Shown: piece by piece, positions 10,625 through 21,000 of the stretch
Layout of the letters: each line of letters begins with the position of its first letter
Position numbering within the stretch: the stretch's first letter is position 1
Assembly: GCA_024803745.1 (NCBI GenBank)
Contig: JANJXV010000099.1
Coordinates: forward strand, 1,364,001 to 1,428,000
DNA length: 64,000 bases
Direction of reading: 5' to 3'
Source: Megascapheus bottae
Lineage: Eukaryota > Chordata > Mammalia > Rodentia > Geomyidae
Program-made: the position numbers and the translations under genes
The notes under the pieces: generated by a model
Told to the model about the DNA's origin: nothing
The model's database searches: none
The model's input: the letters and a program-made list of their open reading frames with translations, nothing else

Positions 10625-10825
10625 TCTACTTTGGCTTTGAATGTTGCCTAGTCGTAGAGTGCTCGCCCAGTATACAAGAAGACCTTGATTCAATTCCTCA
10701 ACACTGCATACACAGAAAAAGCAGATGGGGCACTGTTGCTCAGGTGTAAGAGTGCCACCCTTGAACAAATGTGGCCAAGGACAGTTCCTGGTCCCTCAGT
10801 TCAAGCCGCAGGACTAGCCAAACAA
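10625..10825 (+). mobile_element. Dimeric SINE, both arms
   Basis: 'gttgcctagtcgtagagtgc' and 'gattcaattcctcaacactg' mark the ID-like arm. 'ggggcactgttgctcaggtg' through 'caagccgcaggactagcc' mark the second arm. Confidence 0.85.
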
Positions 10826-10879
10826 GAAATCATACCATTTTCCACACATTTGGAAATAAATCTGATTTATCTAACCCTA

Positions 10880-10940
10880 CTTCTTTTTTGCCAGTCCAGG
10901 GTGTGTGCCACCAAGCCAAACTACTGGCCCCCAACCTTAC
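10880..10940 (-). mobile_element. SINE scrap, reverse orientation
   Basis: 'ttttttgccagtccagggtg' looks like a reversed 3' end and 'ccaagccaaactactggccc' like the start of the other arm, with the middle deleted. Confidence 0.5.
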
Positions 10941-11399
10941 TATTTTTAATCATTTAATTTTTTTACATAATCATATTTCATGCTGTCTGTATTAATACCA
11001 TAAACAGTATGCTTAGTGTAATAATGTTAAAGGTAAAACATAAGAAATTAATAACTAAAATTCCTTTTATATTAGTTTTATAGCATTACTACAATTTTAT
11101 GAGAAAAATTACTTAGAATGTTTATTTTAGAGTTCACGTAATCCATTTTAATAAATATATCAACCTACATCATTTATTTGAACACATTTTAAACTATTTT
11201 TTTCAGGAATGAAAATACATATATATTTGTTGTAAATGAAATTTATGACTTGGGGGGAAAGGAAAGAGAAAATGGGGGAGGGGGTAACAGTGTTTACAAG
11301 AAATGTACTCATTACATATGTAACAGCAATCTCTTTGTATATCACCTTGAACAACAAATTTTTTGAAAAGTACAATAAGTTTAAATGTCTACTTTGGGC
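10941..11399. other. AT-rich unassigned sequence
   Basis: Long stretches of A/T with no repeat unit. Open frames here (for example 11,160-11,483 minus) come from low complexity and show no domain. Confidence 0.5.
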
Positions 11400-11605
11400 A
11401 GAATTTTTTTTGCCAGTACTGGGCTTAGACTCAGGACCTGAGCACGATCCTTGTTTTTGTTTTTGTTTATTCTTAAGGCGCAAGTTCTATCACATGTGCC
11501 ACAGCACCACTTTTATCTTTTTTTATCAATGTTGTGCTGAGGAATTGAACTTGGGTCTTCATTCATGCTCGGCAAGAACGCTTCCACTAGGCTTAACTTA
11601 TGGCC
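11400..11605 (-). mobile_element. Dimeric SINE, reverse orientation
   Basis: 'ttgccagtactgggcttaga', 'ctcaggacctgagcacgat', 'gtgccacagcaccacttt' and 'aattgaacttgggtcttc' occur in order, covering both arms. Confidence 0.85.
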
Positions 11606-12002
11606 CCAGTGGGAAGGAAGTTTTCCATAAAATATGTAGGAAATATGTACACTAAAGAAAAGCCATCAAAAATAGAAGAAAAATTATATACTTAGATAAC
11701 AACATGCCAGTATTATGGCAGATCTCTGTAATTATAATATTCTCATGAAGTATAGTTTTTAAGAAACATGTTGTTTGCTTTGGGAAAGTAAAGGCAAGGA
11801 AAAATGATATAAGTAAGTTCCCTATTTATCAGAAGGAAAATACTATTGGGTTTAGATCAACTTCATTCATTCCGTGCTGATGAAACAAATATTTGCAATT
11901 CCTGAGGCCAATCACTTCATTGTGATGCACAATCAGCCAGCTTAGATCAATCTTCCAAAAAAGGAAAGGAACAAATGAGAAGCAATTAATGTTTCCAAAA
12001 TG
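11606..12002. other. Unassigned sequence
   Basis: AT-rich, with nothing recognisable on either strand. Confidence 0.5.
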
Positions 12003-12110
12003 AACCAGGTGGTGGTGGCAGCTCACACTTGTAATTCTATCTACTCAAGGCCTGAAATCCAATGATCTGGATTAAGTCTGTCTGGGATGAAGATATTACT
12101 GTCTGTAACA
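12003..12110 (+). mobile_element. SINE left arm only
   Basis: 'ccaggtggtggtggcagctc' and 'ctatctactcaaggcctgaa' match the left arm. It ends without a right arm. Confidence 0.65.
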
Positions 12111-12404
12111 TCATCTCTGTTATCACAGCCCAGCTGATACACTCTGCCCAACAGGTTCCAAACACCAAAGTCCATCTCCTATCTGAAATACTACCAAACG
12201 TACTCACATATTATTTCCTCTTTGGGAGATAGTTGAAACATGTACCAGAAACATTTCCCTGGCTTCAGAGTGGAAGTGGAAATATATACTCACTAGAATC
12301 CCATCTAGTAAATTACAGTCAATCATCGTTCCTCACATCTTGTTAGTTAAATTGAACAATGAGTGTTTGGATCAGAAGCAATGTGTATGAGCATACATGT
12401 TGTA
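12111..12404. other. Unassigned sequence
   Basis: Spacer between two SINE pieces; nothing recognisable. Confidence 0.5.
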
Positions 12405-12586
12405 AAAGTACTGTAATCCTAGCTACTCAAGATAAGCTGAGAACTGAGGATTCCAGTTCAAAATCAGCCACGCAATACATTCCATAAGATTTTTACCTCT
12501 AATTAACCAGCAAAAAACAGAGCGTTGAATTGTGCTTAAAATGCCACAGCCCTAAGCTTTGCATTAAAGAGCTAGGGGGTAGCATT
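12405..12586 (+). mobile_element. SINE interrupted by the start of the array
   Basis: 'ctgtaatcctagctactcaa' through 'cctctaattaaccagcaaaa' is the left arm. The right arm is badly decayed and stops at ~12,586, where L1 ORF2 sequence begins. This is the left junction of the tandem array. Confidence 0.65.
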
Positions 12587-14451
12587 CAGGATGCCCACTC
12601 CCTCCACTCCTTTTTAACATAGTACTAGAATTCCTAGGCAGTGCAATAAGGCAAGAAGCAAGCGTAAAGGGGATCCAAGTAGGGAAAGAGGAAATAAAAC
12701 TATCCCTCTTGGCCGATGACATGATTCTGTATTTAAAGAATCCTATAGACTCTACTCCCAAGCTCCTTGAGCTGATTCAAAGATTTGGAAGGGTAACAGG
12801 CCATAAAATGAACCCTCACAAATCAACTACCTTACTTTATGCCAACACTGAGAGGAACGAGGCAATAATCAGGAAAGAAATTCCTTTCACAGTAGCCTCA
12901 AAAAAATAAAGTACCTAGCAATTAGCTTAACTAAGAATGTAAAGGACCGTTTAGATGAAAACTATAAAACCCTAAAAAAGGAAATAGAAGCAGAACTAAG
13001 GAAAGGGAAAAACCTCCCATGCTCCTGGATTGGAAGAAGCAACATTGTGAAAATGACAAACTTGCCAAGGGCTATCTACAAATTCAATGTAATACCAATC
13101 AACATCCCAATGTCATTCTTTAAAGAAATAGAAGAGGCAATTCAAAATTTCATATGGAATAATAAAAGACCCCGTATAGCAAAAATACTTCTTAGCAGAA
13201 AGAACAGCGCTGGAGGAATTTCAATTCCAAACTTAAGACTCTATTACAGAGCTATAATTCTCAAAACAGCTTGGTACTGGCACAAGAACAGGCCTGAAGT
13301 CCATTGCAATAGAACTGCGGACCCAGATATTAAACCACACACCTATGGCCACATAATCTTTGACCAGGGAGCCAAAAAATAGAATGGAAGAAAGATAGCC
13401 TCTTCAACAAGTTGTGCTGGCAGAACTGGTTAAACACCTGCAGAAAAATAAGTTGGATCCTTCTTTGTCCCCTTGCACTAGAATTAACTCCAAATGGATC
13501 AAAGACGTGGAGGTAAAAGCTGACACACAGAAAAGTTTACAGGAAGGAATAGGAGATACACTAGGCCTCCTTGGCACAGGTCGAAACTTTCTTAATAAGG
13601 ACCAAGAATCACAACAAATCAGAGAAAGGCTGGATAAGTGGGACTGCATTACACTGCAGAGCTTTTGTATGGCAACGGATATAGCTAGTAAACTAATCAG
13701 GAAGCCTACAGGGTGGGAGAAGATCTTCACCACCCAAACAACGTACAAAGGCCTCATATCTAAAATATATTAACAACTCAAAAAATTGAATCACTCCAAA
13801 ACTCACCTCCAAAGTAACACCCATCCCATTAAAAATGGGCCAAAGACTTAAGAGAGTCTTCTCTGAAGAAGAAACAAAATTGCATATAGACACATGAAGA
13901 AATGCTCAACATCTCTGGTCATAAAAGAAATGCAAATCAAAACAACTCTAAGATTCCACCTCACTCCAGTTAGAATGGCCAGGATCAGGAAAATGAATGA
14001 CAACAGATGCTGGGGGCGATGTGGCCAGGAGGGATAAGTTCTACACTGTTGATGGGAGTGCAAACTCGTTCAACCACTATGGAAAGCAGTGCGGCAGTGC
14101 CTCAAAACGCTAAACATACAACTCCCCTATGGCCCACCAATTCCACTACTTGGCATTTACCCAACAATCCAGAAACAAGGGCATACTAAACCCACTAGCA
14201 CAACAATGTTCATTGCAGCACTATTCACCATAGCAAAGATATGGAACCAACCAAGATGTCCCTCAGTTGATGAGTGGATCAACAAGTTGTGGTATTTGTA
14301 CACAATGGAATTCTATGCTGCTGTCAGAAAGAATGACATCGCCCCATTTGTTAGGAAATGGAAAGACTTAGAACAAATCATATTAAGTGAAGTAAGCCAG
14401 ACTCAAAGGAACTTAGGCTCAGTGGTTTCCCTCATTCGTCATAATCAGTAG
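12587..14451 (+). pseudogene. L1 ORF2 remnant, unit 0
   Basis: Carries the reverse transcriptase from the active site onward, the thumb/connection region and the C-terminal Cys-rich segment. The active-site box reads LADD (Phe replaced by Leu) at ~12,705-12,720. Breaks seen: a 1-base loss in an A-run near 12,900, another near 13,380 just before a TAG, a CAA-to-TAA change near 13,771, and two stops inside the Cys-rich segment near 14,034 and 14,050. Open stretches are 12,709-12,909, 13,047-13,382, 13,414-13,773 and 14,089-14,451. Confidence 0.85.
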
Positions 14452-14704
14452 AAACCTTGGGCTCTACTAGCAGAGATTGTCAATAGAGAAAAAGGCCATA
14501 TATAAGGCCATATAATGTGAAGCTAATTGAAAGGACCTCCAGGATATTGACACAAAAGCCATATAATGAATGATTGTTGTCCTTATTGTACTATGTTGTC
14601 TCTCATCTCGCTTGCTGTCCCTTGGTTATCCCATATTGGTATAGTATCTCACTTTGTTATCTGATATATTGAATTTATTTGTATTTGGATATTTGAAATT
14701 TGAT

Positions 14705-14759
14705 AGGGAAGGGGGGAAAACCAAGACGGGTGGGGGGTGTGGGGTTGGAGGGAAATGGG
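14705..14759 (+). other. G-rich 3' UTR tract, unit 0
   Basis: Seven runs of three or more G (including 'gggtggggggtgtgggg') within 55 bases, enough for a G-quadruplex. The placement in the L1 3' UTR, ahead of the A-rich tail, is typical of mammalian L1. Confidence 0.7.
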
Positions 14760-14880
14760 TACCAAGACATGTGAAAGGGTATCAATGTATGTGAATTAAT
14801 GCACCTTCTATCTGGCAAATATCATCTAACCCTTTTACTAATTACAATAAAAAAATGAAAAAAAAAGAAAGTTGTAGTGT

Positions 14881-15210
14881 GTGGGGAGGATGATGGGGTC
14901 AAATACATTTCTTCTTAGAAATTTACCTCATCTGGTTGCCCTGGATTTTCCTGGCCTTCTTCTTAGAGAAAGTTCTGTTATACTGGATTTGTGGCTTGGC
15001 AATGATCTAGCATGTACATCTTCGAGTAACACATCCACAACTTCCATGCCTGAGACTCGAGTTTCCTGACCTTTGGCAACAGCACAGCAACATCTTTCTT
15101 CCTCCTGAGCCACAGGCCAAGTGAGCTGGCTTGAGCTGGTTGTTAGTTACAGTGGCTTGGTTACCAGGGTTCCATATTCTGTTCCATTGTGAGGGAGGCA
15201 GGGTCACCTT
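14881..15210 (-). pseudogene. RalGDS-like N-terminal exon copy, unit 1
   Basis: The counterpart of 7,465-7,800. The ATG (minus strand, 15,091-15,093) is kept and the frame reads MLLCCCQRSGNSSLRHGSCG before running to a stop at 15,007. The other frame over these bases (14,928-15,113) is open for 61 codons. No REM-domain exon accompanies it, so it cannot make a RalGDS-type exchanger on its own. Assignment to that family rests on the source locus, not on this sequence alone. Confidence 0.4.
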
Positions 15211-15493
15211 TCAGGGCCCAATGACCAAAGATCCTTGCTCACAAAAGACCTCACCAAAGACATACTGGAGGCTGAATCTCTCCTCCAATCTCACAATATA
15301 CATGTGGATGTAGTAAACAGCACACCTTATTTGTCCAATCCCAATGTCTTCCACTAGGCCCAACTACCAGTCTGGTCTCAGGCTCAAGGAGCCTTTCTTA
15401 GGTAAGATCCAAACTTAAGGGTCAATATTGCCCTCATCCTTTACAAAACATTTGCTTCACAGTGCCTTCTCTGCCTGCAATTTGCCCCTTGTC

Positions 15494-15688
15494 GAATTTT
15501 TTTTGTTTTTGCTAGTCTTGGGACTTGACCTCAGAGTGTGAACATTGTTCTTGGGCTTTCTTTAGGCTTTAGCTGTCCCACCGAGCCACAGCACCACTTG
15601 CAGCGTTTTCTATGTATGTGGTAATGAGGAATCAAACCTGAGGCTTACTGCTTGGTAGCCAAGGACTCTACCACTAGGTCAAACACAG
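15494..15688 (-). mobile_element. SINE, reverse orientation, unit 1
   Basis: T-rich start, 'ctagtcttgggacttgacct', 'ccgagccacagcaccacttg' and 'aatcaaacctgaggcttact'. Both arms present. Confidence 0.88.
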
Positions 15689-15890
15689 GGCATCTTGCAC
15701 ATATTTTTGACATCAATCTACTAGGATATTATTAGGGTTCTGTATCCTAATCAATTTTTTCCTGATGATTAGCTTTGCTGTCATGTGTAAAAAATGCAAG
15801 AGGGAAAAACACAGAAGAATTAGTGAAATTAAAAAAAAGCATTAGAGACAGTTAAGTGTTCATTCTTTGTAGGAGAAAGGATATTTGGAT

Positions 15891-15913
15891 ATGATGATGA
15901 TGATGATGATGAC
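15891..15913 (+). repeat. (GAT)n microsatellite, unit 1: 6 GAT + GAC
   Basis: Six GAT triplets followed by GAC, in the gap between the two SINEs. Confidence 0.95.
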
Positions 15914-15931
15914 TTTATAATTACTATGTCA

Positions 15932-16139
15932 GGGTTGAGAGTTTGGCATAGTGGTAGAGTGCTTGCCTAGCATCCATGAAGATCTGGGTTTGATTGCTCA
16001 GTACCACATAGATAGAAAATCTAGATGTGGCACTGTGGCTCAAGTGGCAGAGGGCTAGAATTGAGAAAACCCAAGGAAAGTGCTCAGGCCCTGAATTCAA
16101 GCCCCAAGACTGGCAGAAAGATAAAAGATAATAAAAATG
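15932..16139 (+). mobile_element. SINE, forward orientation, unit 1
   Basis: 'catagtggtagagtgcttgc', box-B-like 'gggtttgattgctcagtacc', then 'tggcactgtggctcaagtgg' and a tail of AAAGATAA-type words. Confidence 0.9.
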
Positions 16140-16551
16140 CTTTTTACAAGCTAATTCACTCACAGCATTTGCTTCTGAAATCTTCGCTTCTGCATCTTGT
16201 GAAATACCCCTTTCCCTCAACGTAGACAAGAAAAACAGATCCATCCCATGGTCCACCGTGGGGCCACTGGTTGGGCTAAGAGCTAGTCGTGCAGCAAAAC
16301 ATAAGTTTTATTCTAATACTTTCCAAACTTTGTACTCAAATATGCTACCTACTTACCAACTTATGTCAGTTATCCTTATGCTATAACTTTTCTTCATTAC
16401 TACAATATTCTTACACTCCTACGTTAATCCTCTTGCACCTCCCCTGACCTCTCTCATTCTTTTGTTCTATCTCTGGACCTCTGCTCGTCTTTCAACCCTT
16501 ATACTGCACGGATCTACACTTGATGGCTGTTGAGCAATATTGTATATGTAG

Positions 16552-16776
16552 GTGGTTAATTATTCTCTAGGCTCAGAGGGACTTAAAGACAATAGAGATT
16601 GGATTGAGAGGCTTATTGTTTTGGGTATAAATCGCTTATCAGTGGTTGTATTAGGCTGGTCTGTAAGTGCACAAAAAGAAAGAGTGATAATACCAATCAA
16701 AACTTGTGAACATCTAGTGTCTGCCAGCGACAGAGGTCTAGGTTGGTTATATCTGAAAAACTATAATCGTATTTAG
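16552..16776 (+). other. 74-codon sense frame in the L1 5' UTR, unit 1
   Basis: Open frame starting MVNYSLGSEGLKDNRDWIER and ending 24 bases before ORF1. Six of seven units keep it (also 23,992-24,216; 38,867-39,091; 46,324-46,548; 53,763-53,987; 61,177-61,401). Unit 3 loses it through a 1-base deletion near 31,435. No domain recognised. The copies are young, so persistence alone does not show selection. Confidence 0.35.
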
Positions 16777-16800
16777 TAGTAATCTTGCTCCCATTTTCAA

Positions 16801-17948
16801 ATGGGCAGAACAAGAAACTCAAGAAAAATGTCAAATCAAGAAACAACATCCCCCACCCAATGTAAACAGACAATGGAACAGTCACTGGCAAACCTAGAGG
16901 AGAGTCTTCCAATTGCTACACAAATGCAATTGATAAACATCATTAATGAAAAATGTGAAAATATAAAGAAAGAGATAATGGAGGAAGCCATACCTGAACA
17001 AGAGGAAAGCAAAAACATGGTGATAAGTGAAAAAGAAGAAGCCATAAAGGAGGCCATAATAAAGGTTTTTCAAAGAAAGTTGGATGAATTCAAAGAATCC
17101 ACAAATAAAAACGTGACCAAACTCCAGCAAATGTCCAAAGAAAATAAAGCTACTGAGCTAACCACTCAAAAGGAAATCAAGGAGATAAAGAAATCCATAC
17201 ATGATCTAAAACAAGGGATGCAAGGCATCAAAAGTGAGCAATTAGAAGCAAGGGAGATGAAAAATAAAGTAGATAGCTTTGATAGCAGGTTAGACATTGC
17301 AGAGGAGAGAATTTCCGTGGCTGAAGATAATTTAGGTATTATAAAGAACAGAAAATGAGTCAATCCAAATCTAGGAAATATGAGAGAGCGCTTCAGGAGG
17401 TCCAAGATACAATTAGGAAGCCTAATTTTAGGCTAGTTGGTACTGAGGAGGGCGTGGAGAAAGAGGTCAATGGTATTGGAAATATACTTCAGGGAATCAT
17501 CTCAGAGAATTTCCCAAATATCCAGAAGGGCAGGCCCATCCAGATACGAGAACCTTTTAGAACCCCAAACAGACCTGACCAGAAAAGAACATCCCACCGC
17601 CACATTGTGATCCGAACTGGATCAATAGAAACGAAAGGAAAGATCCTAAAGGCAGCCAGGGAAAAGGGATCAGTAACCTACCAAGGCAAACCAATCAGAA
17701 TAACCCCAGATTTCTCAGCAGAGACCATGCAAGCACGAAGTGACTGGAAGCATATATGTCATGCCCTTATATCAAATAACTACCAACCAAGAATACTGTA
17801 GCCAGCTAAGCTCTCATTCATAACTGAGGGAACAATAAAAACATTCCATTCCAGGGAAAAGCTGCAACAATATGTCGAAACAAAACCAACACTACAGAGA
17901 ATTCTCAAAGATGCTCTATACATAGAAAACCAAATAAATGCAATATAG
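16801..17948 (+). pseudogene. L1 ORF1 remnant, unit 1 (split frame)
   Basis: ORF1p is the L1 RNA-binding chaperone that trimerises through a coiled coil. Here the first frame (16,801-17,358, 185 codons) covers the N-terminus and a long charged, heptad-like coiled coil rich in Glu, Lys, Ile and Leu. It ends in TGA overlapping the ATG of the second frame (17,355-17,801, 148 codons; shared bases ATGA). The second frame holds the RRM-like domain and the start of the C-terminal domain, ending with ARSDWKHICHALISNNYQPR and IL before a TAG. Beyond the TAG the bases still read the rest of the C-terminal domain (PAKLSF...) to a stop at 17,946-17,948. The split and the TAG are present in all seven units. 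One ancestral ORF broken by a frameshift is the simple reading. Confidence 0.9.
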
Positions 17949-18031
17949 GGAAAGAAATGGCACCTAAACAGCATACCATCTAAGGACCACAAGAACTGTC
18001 AAGACACAGGCCCTACTAAAAGCTTTTAAAA

Positions 18032-21000
18032 ATGGTAGGAACTAATAAATATCTCTCAATCCTAACTCTCAATATCAATGGACTTAAGTCTCCAATTAAA
18101 CGGCATAGGTTGTCTAGTTGGATCAAAAAGCAAGAGCCATCGTTCTGCTGAATTCAAGAGACACATCTTACGCAAAAACAATCATCTTTTGAAAGTGAGA
18201 GGTTGGAATAAACTCTATCAAGCTAACTGCCCCCATAAAGAGGCTAGAGTTGCCATCCTCATATCAGATACAATAGACTTCAAACTAAAATTAGTAGGAA
18301 AAGACAAAGAAGGTTACTACATACTACTAAAGGGATCTTTCCTCCCGGAAGACATAACAATCCTAAATATTTACACACCAATCCCGGAGCTCCAAACTTC
18401 ATCAAGCAAACTTTACTTACACTGAAACCATACATAGATCGAAACACAGTGATTGTTGGTGAGTTTAACACACCACTCTCACCTATGGACAGATCAACAA
18501 GGCAAAAACTCAACAGAGAAACCTTAGAACTGAACAACTATATAGACCAACTAGATCTAACAGACATCTGCAGAATATTCCACCCAGTAACACCACAATA
18601 TACGTTTTTCTCAGCAGCACATGGAACATTTTCCAAAATAGACCACATCTTAGGCCATAAAGCAAACCTGGACAGATTCAGAAACACTGAAATTATTCCA
18701 TGCACACTCTCAGACCATAAAGGCATCAAATTGGAGCTGAACACACATCTCCACCAAAGAAAACCCTGTAACTCATGGAGACTGAACCACACATTGTTGA
18801 ATCAAAAACAATGGGTAATCGAAGAGATCAGAAGAGATATCCAACTGTTTATGAAATTTAACAATAAGGAGCACACAAATATCAACTCCTTAGGGACACA
18901 ACAAAGGCAGTACTCAGAGGAAAATTTATAGCGCGGAGTGCCTACAACAGCAAGTTGGAAAAATGGCAGACCAACTAGTTAATGTCTCACCTTAACCTCC
19001 TGGAAAAAGAGCAACAAACCAACCCTAAACCCATTAGGGTTTATTAAAATCAAAGCAGAATTAAATGATTTGGAATAAAAAACTATAGAAAGAATCAACA
19101 AAACAAGGAGTTGGTTCTTGAAAGAATTAACAAAATTGACAAGCCCTTAGCAAATCTTACCAAAAAAAGAAGAGAGCATATCGAAATAAACAAAATCGCA
19201 GATGAAAATGGTAATATCACGACAGAAATTACCAAGATCCAGAATATCATGAGGGAATACTTCTCAAACCTTTACGCCAACAAATTTGAGAATCTAGAAG
19301 AAATGGATGAATTCCTAGACAATATTAACATACACACACTGAACCAAGAAGAGCTAACCCAACTCAACAGGCCTATTTCAAGCTCTGAAATAGAAATGGA
19401 AATTAGACAACTTCCACTTAAAAAGAGCCCCGGGCCAGATGGATTCACAGCTGAATTCTATAAGGTCTTCAAAGCAGAGCTCACACCAATACTCCTCAAG
19501 CTCTTCAACGAAATTGAAAATGAAGGTTCTTTACTAAACTGATTCTGTGAAGCCAGCATATCCCTCATCCCCAAACCAGACAGAGATTCATCAAAGACAG
19601 AGATCTATAGACCCATTTCTTTGATGAACATCGATGCAAAACTTCTCAACAAAATACTGGCCAACCATCTACAACAACTCATCAAAAAATATACACTATG
19701 ATCAAACTGGATTCATCACAGGGAGGCAAAGCTGGTTCAACATACACAAATCAATTAATATAATTCAACACATCAACAGGAGCAGGGATAAAATCACATG
19801 ATTGTCTCAATAGATGCGGAAAAGGCATTTGACCAGATCCAAAACCCCTTTATGTTAAAAGATGTGGAGAAACTAGGAATCCATGGAACATTTCTCAATG
19901 TAATAAAGGCTGTGTATGAGAAACCCACTGCTAGTATTATACTTAATGGTGAAAATCTAAAGCCATTCCCTCTAAAATCAGGAAGGAGACAAGGATTCCC
20001 ACTCTCTCCACTCCTTTTTAACATAGTACTAGAATTCCTAGGCAGTGCAATATGGCAAGAAGCAAGCATAAAGGGGATCCAAGTAGGGAAAGAGTAAATA
20101 AAACTATCCCTCTTTGCAGATGACATGATTCTGTATTTAAAGAATCCTATAGACTCTACTCCCAAGCTCCTTGAGTTGATTCAAAGCTTTGGAAGGTTAG
20201 CAGGCCATAAAATCAACCCTTACAAATCAATTGCCTTACTGTGCGCCAACACTGAGAGGAACGAGGCAATAATCAGGAAAGAAAATCCTTTCACAATAGC
20301 CTCAAAGAAAATAAAGTACCTAGCAATTAGCTTAACTAAGAATGTAAAGGACCGTTTAGATGAAAACTTTAAAACCCTAAAAAAGGAAATTAAAGCAGAA
20401 CTAAGGAAATGGAAAAAACTCCCATGCTCCTGGATTGGAAGAATCAACATTGTGAAAATGACAATCTTGCCAAGGGCTATCTACAAATTCAATGTAATAC
20501 CCATCAACATCCCAATGTCATTCTTTAAAGACATAGAAGAGGCAATTCAAAATTTCATATGGAATAATAAAAGACCCCGTATAGCAAAAACACGTCTTAG
20601 CAGAAAGAACAGCGCTGGAGGAATTTCAATTCCAAACTTAAGTCTCTATTACAGAGCTGTAATTCTCAAAACAGCTTGATACTGGCACAAGAACAGGCCT
20701 GAAGTCCAATGGAGTAAAACTGCGGACCCAGATATTAAACCACAGACCTATGGCCACCTAATCTTTGACCAGGTAGCCAAAAAAATAGAATGGAAGAAAG
20801 ATAGCCTCTTCAACAAGTTGTGCTGGCAGAACTGGTTAAACACCTGCAGAAAACTAAACTTGGATCCTTCTTTGTCCCCTTGCACTAGAATTAACTCCAA
20901 ATGGATCAAAGACGTGGAGGTAAAAGCTGACACACTGAAAAGTTTACAGGAAGGAATAGGAGATACACTAGGCCTCCTTGGTACAGGTCGAAACTTTCTT

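Larger units (their letters stand above)
12587..14870 (+). mobile_element. L1, unit 0: 3' part only
   Basis: Homology to the other copies begins at 'aggatgcccactc', upstream of the reverse transcriptase active site, and continues to the A-rich tail. The end has an AATAAA signal at ~14,846 followed by an A-rich tail. The truncation could be a normal 5'-truncated insertion, but the following flank is identical in layout to all other monomers. It is therefore more simply the left edge of the tandem duplication. Confidence 0.9.
14871..16240 (-). repeat. Monomer flank (non-L1), unit 1
   Basis: Inverted copy of the segment at ~6,430-7,800. In order on the + strand it holds the RalGDS-like exon block (on the minus strand), a minus-strand SINE, a GAT microsatellite and a plus-strand SINE. 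It then passes into L1 at 'aaaaacagat/ccatcccatgg'. It belongs to the flank type shared with units 3, 6 and 7 ('gatggggtc', 'ggttaccag', short GAT run). Confidence 0.9.

Noticed and set aside
15932..16139. Possible tRNA gene (box A and box B-like words)
   Set aside because: The words belong to the tRNA-derived SINE; no cloverleaf with anticodon arm can be supported.
19794..20165. 123-codon minus-strand frame (MGVESIGFF...) that recurs at about 27,243, 34,681, 42,128, 49,585 and 57,018
   Set aside because: It is the reverse strand of the L1 reverse transcriptase core; it stays open because of the coding bias of the real frame opposite.
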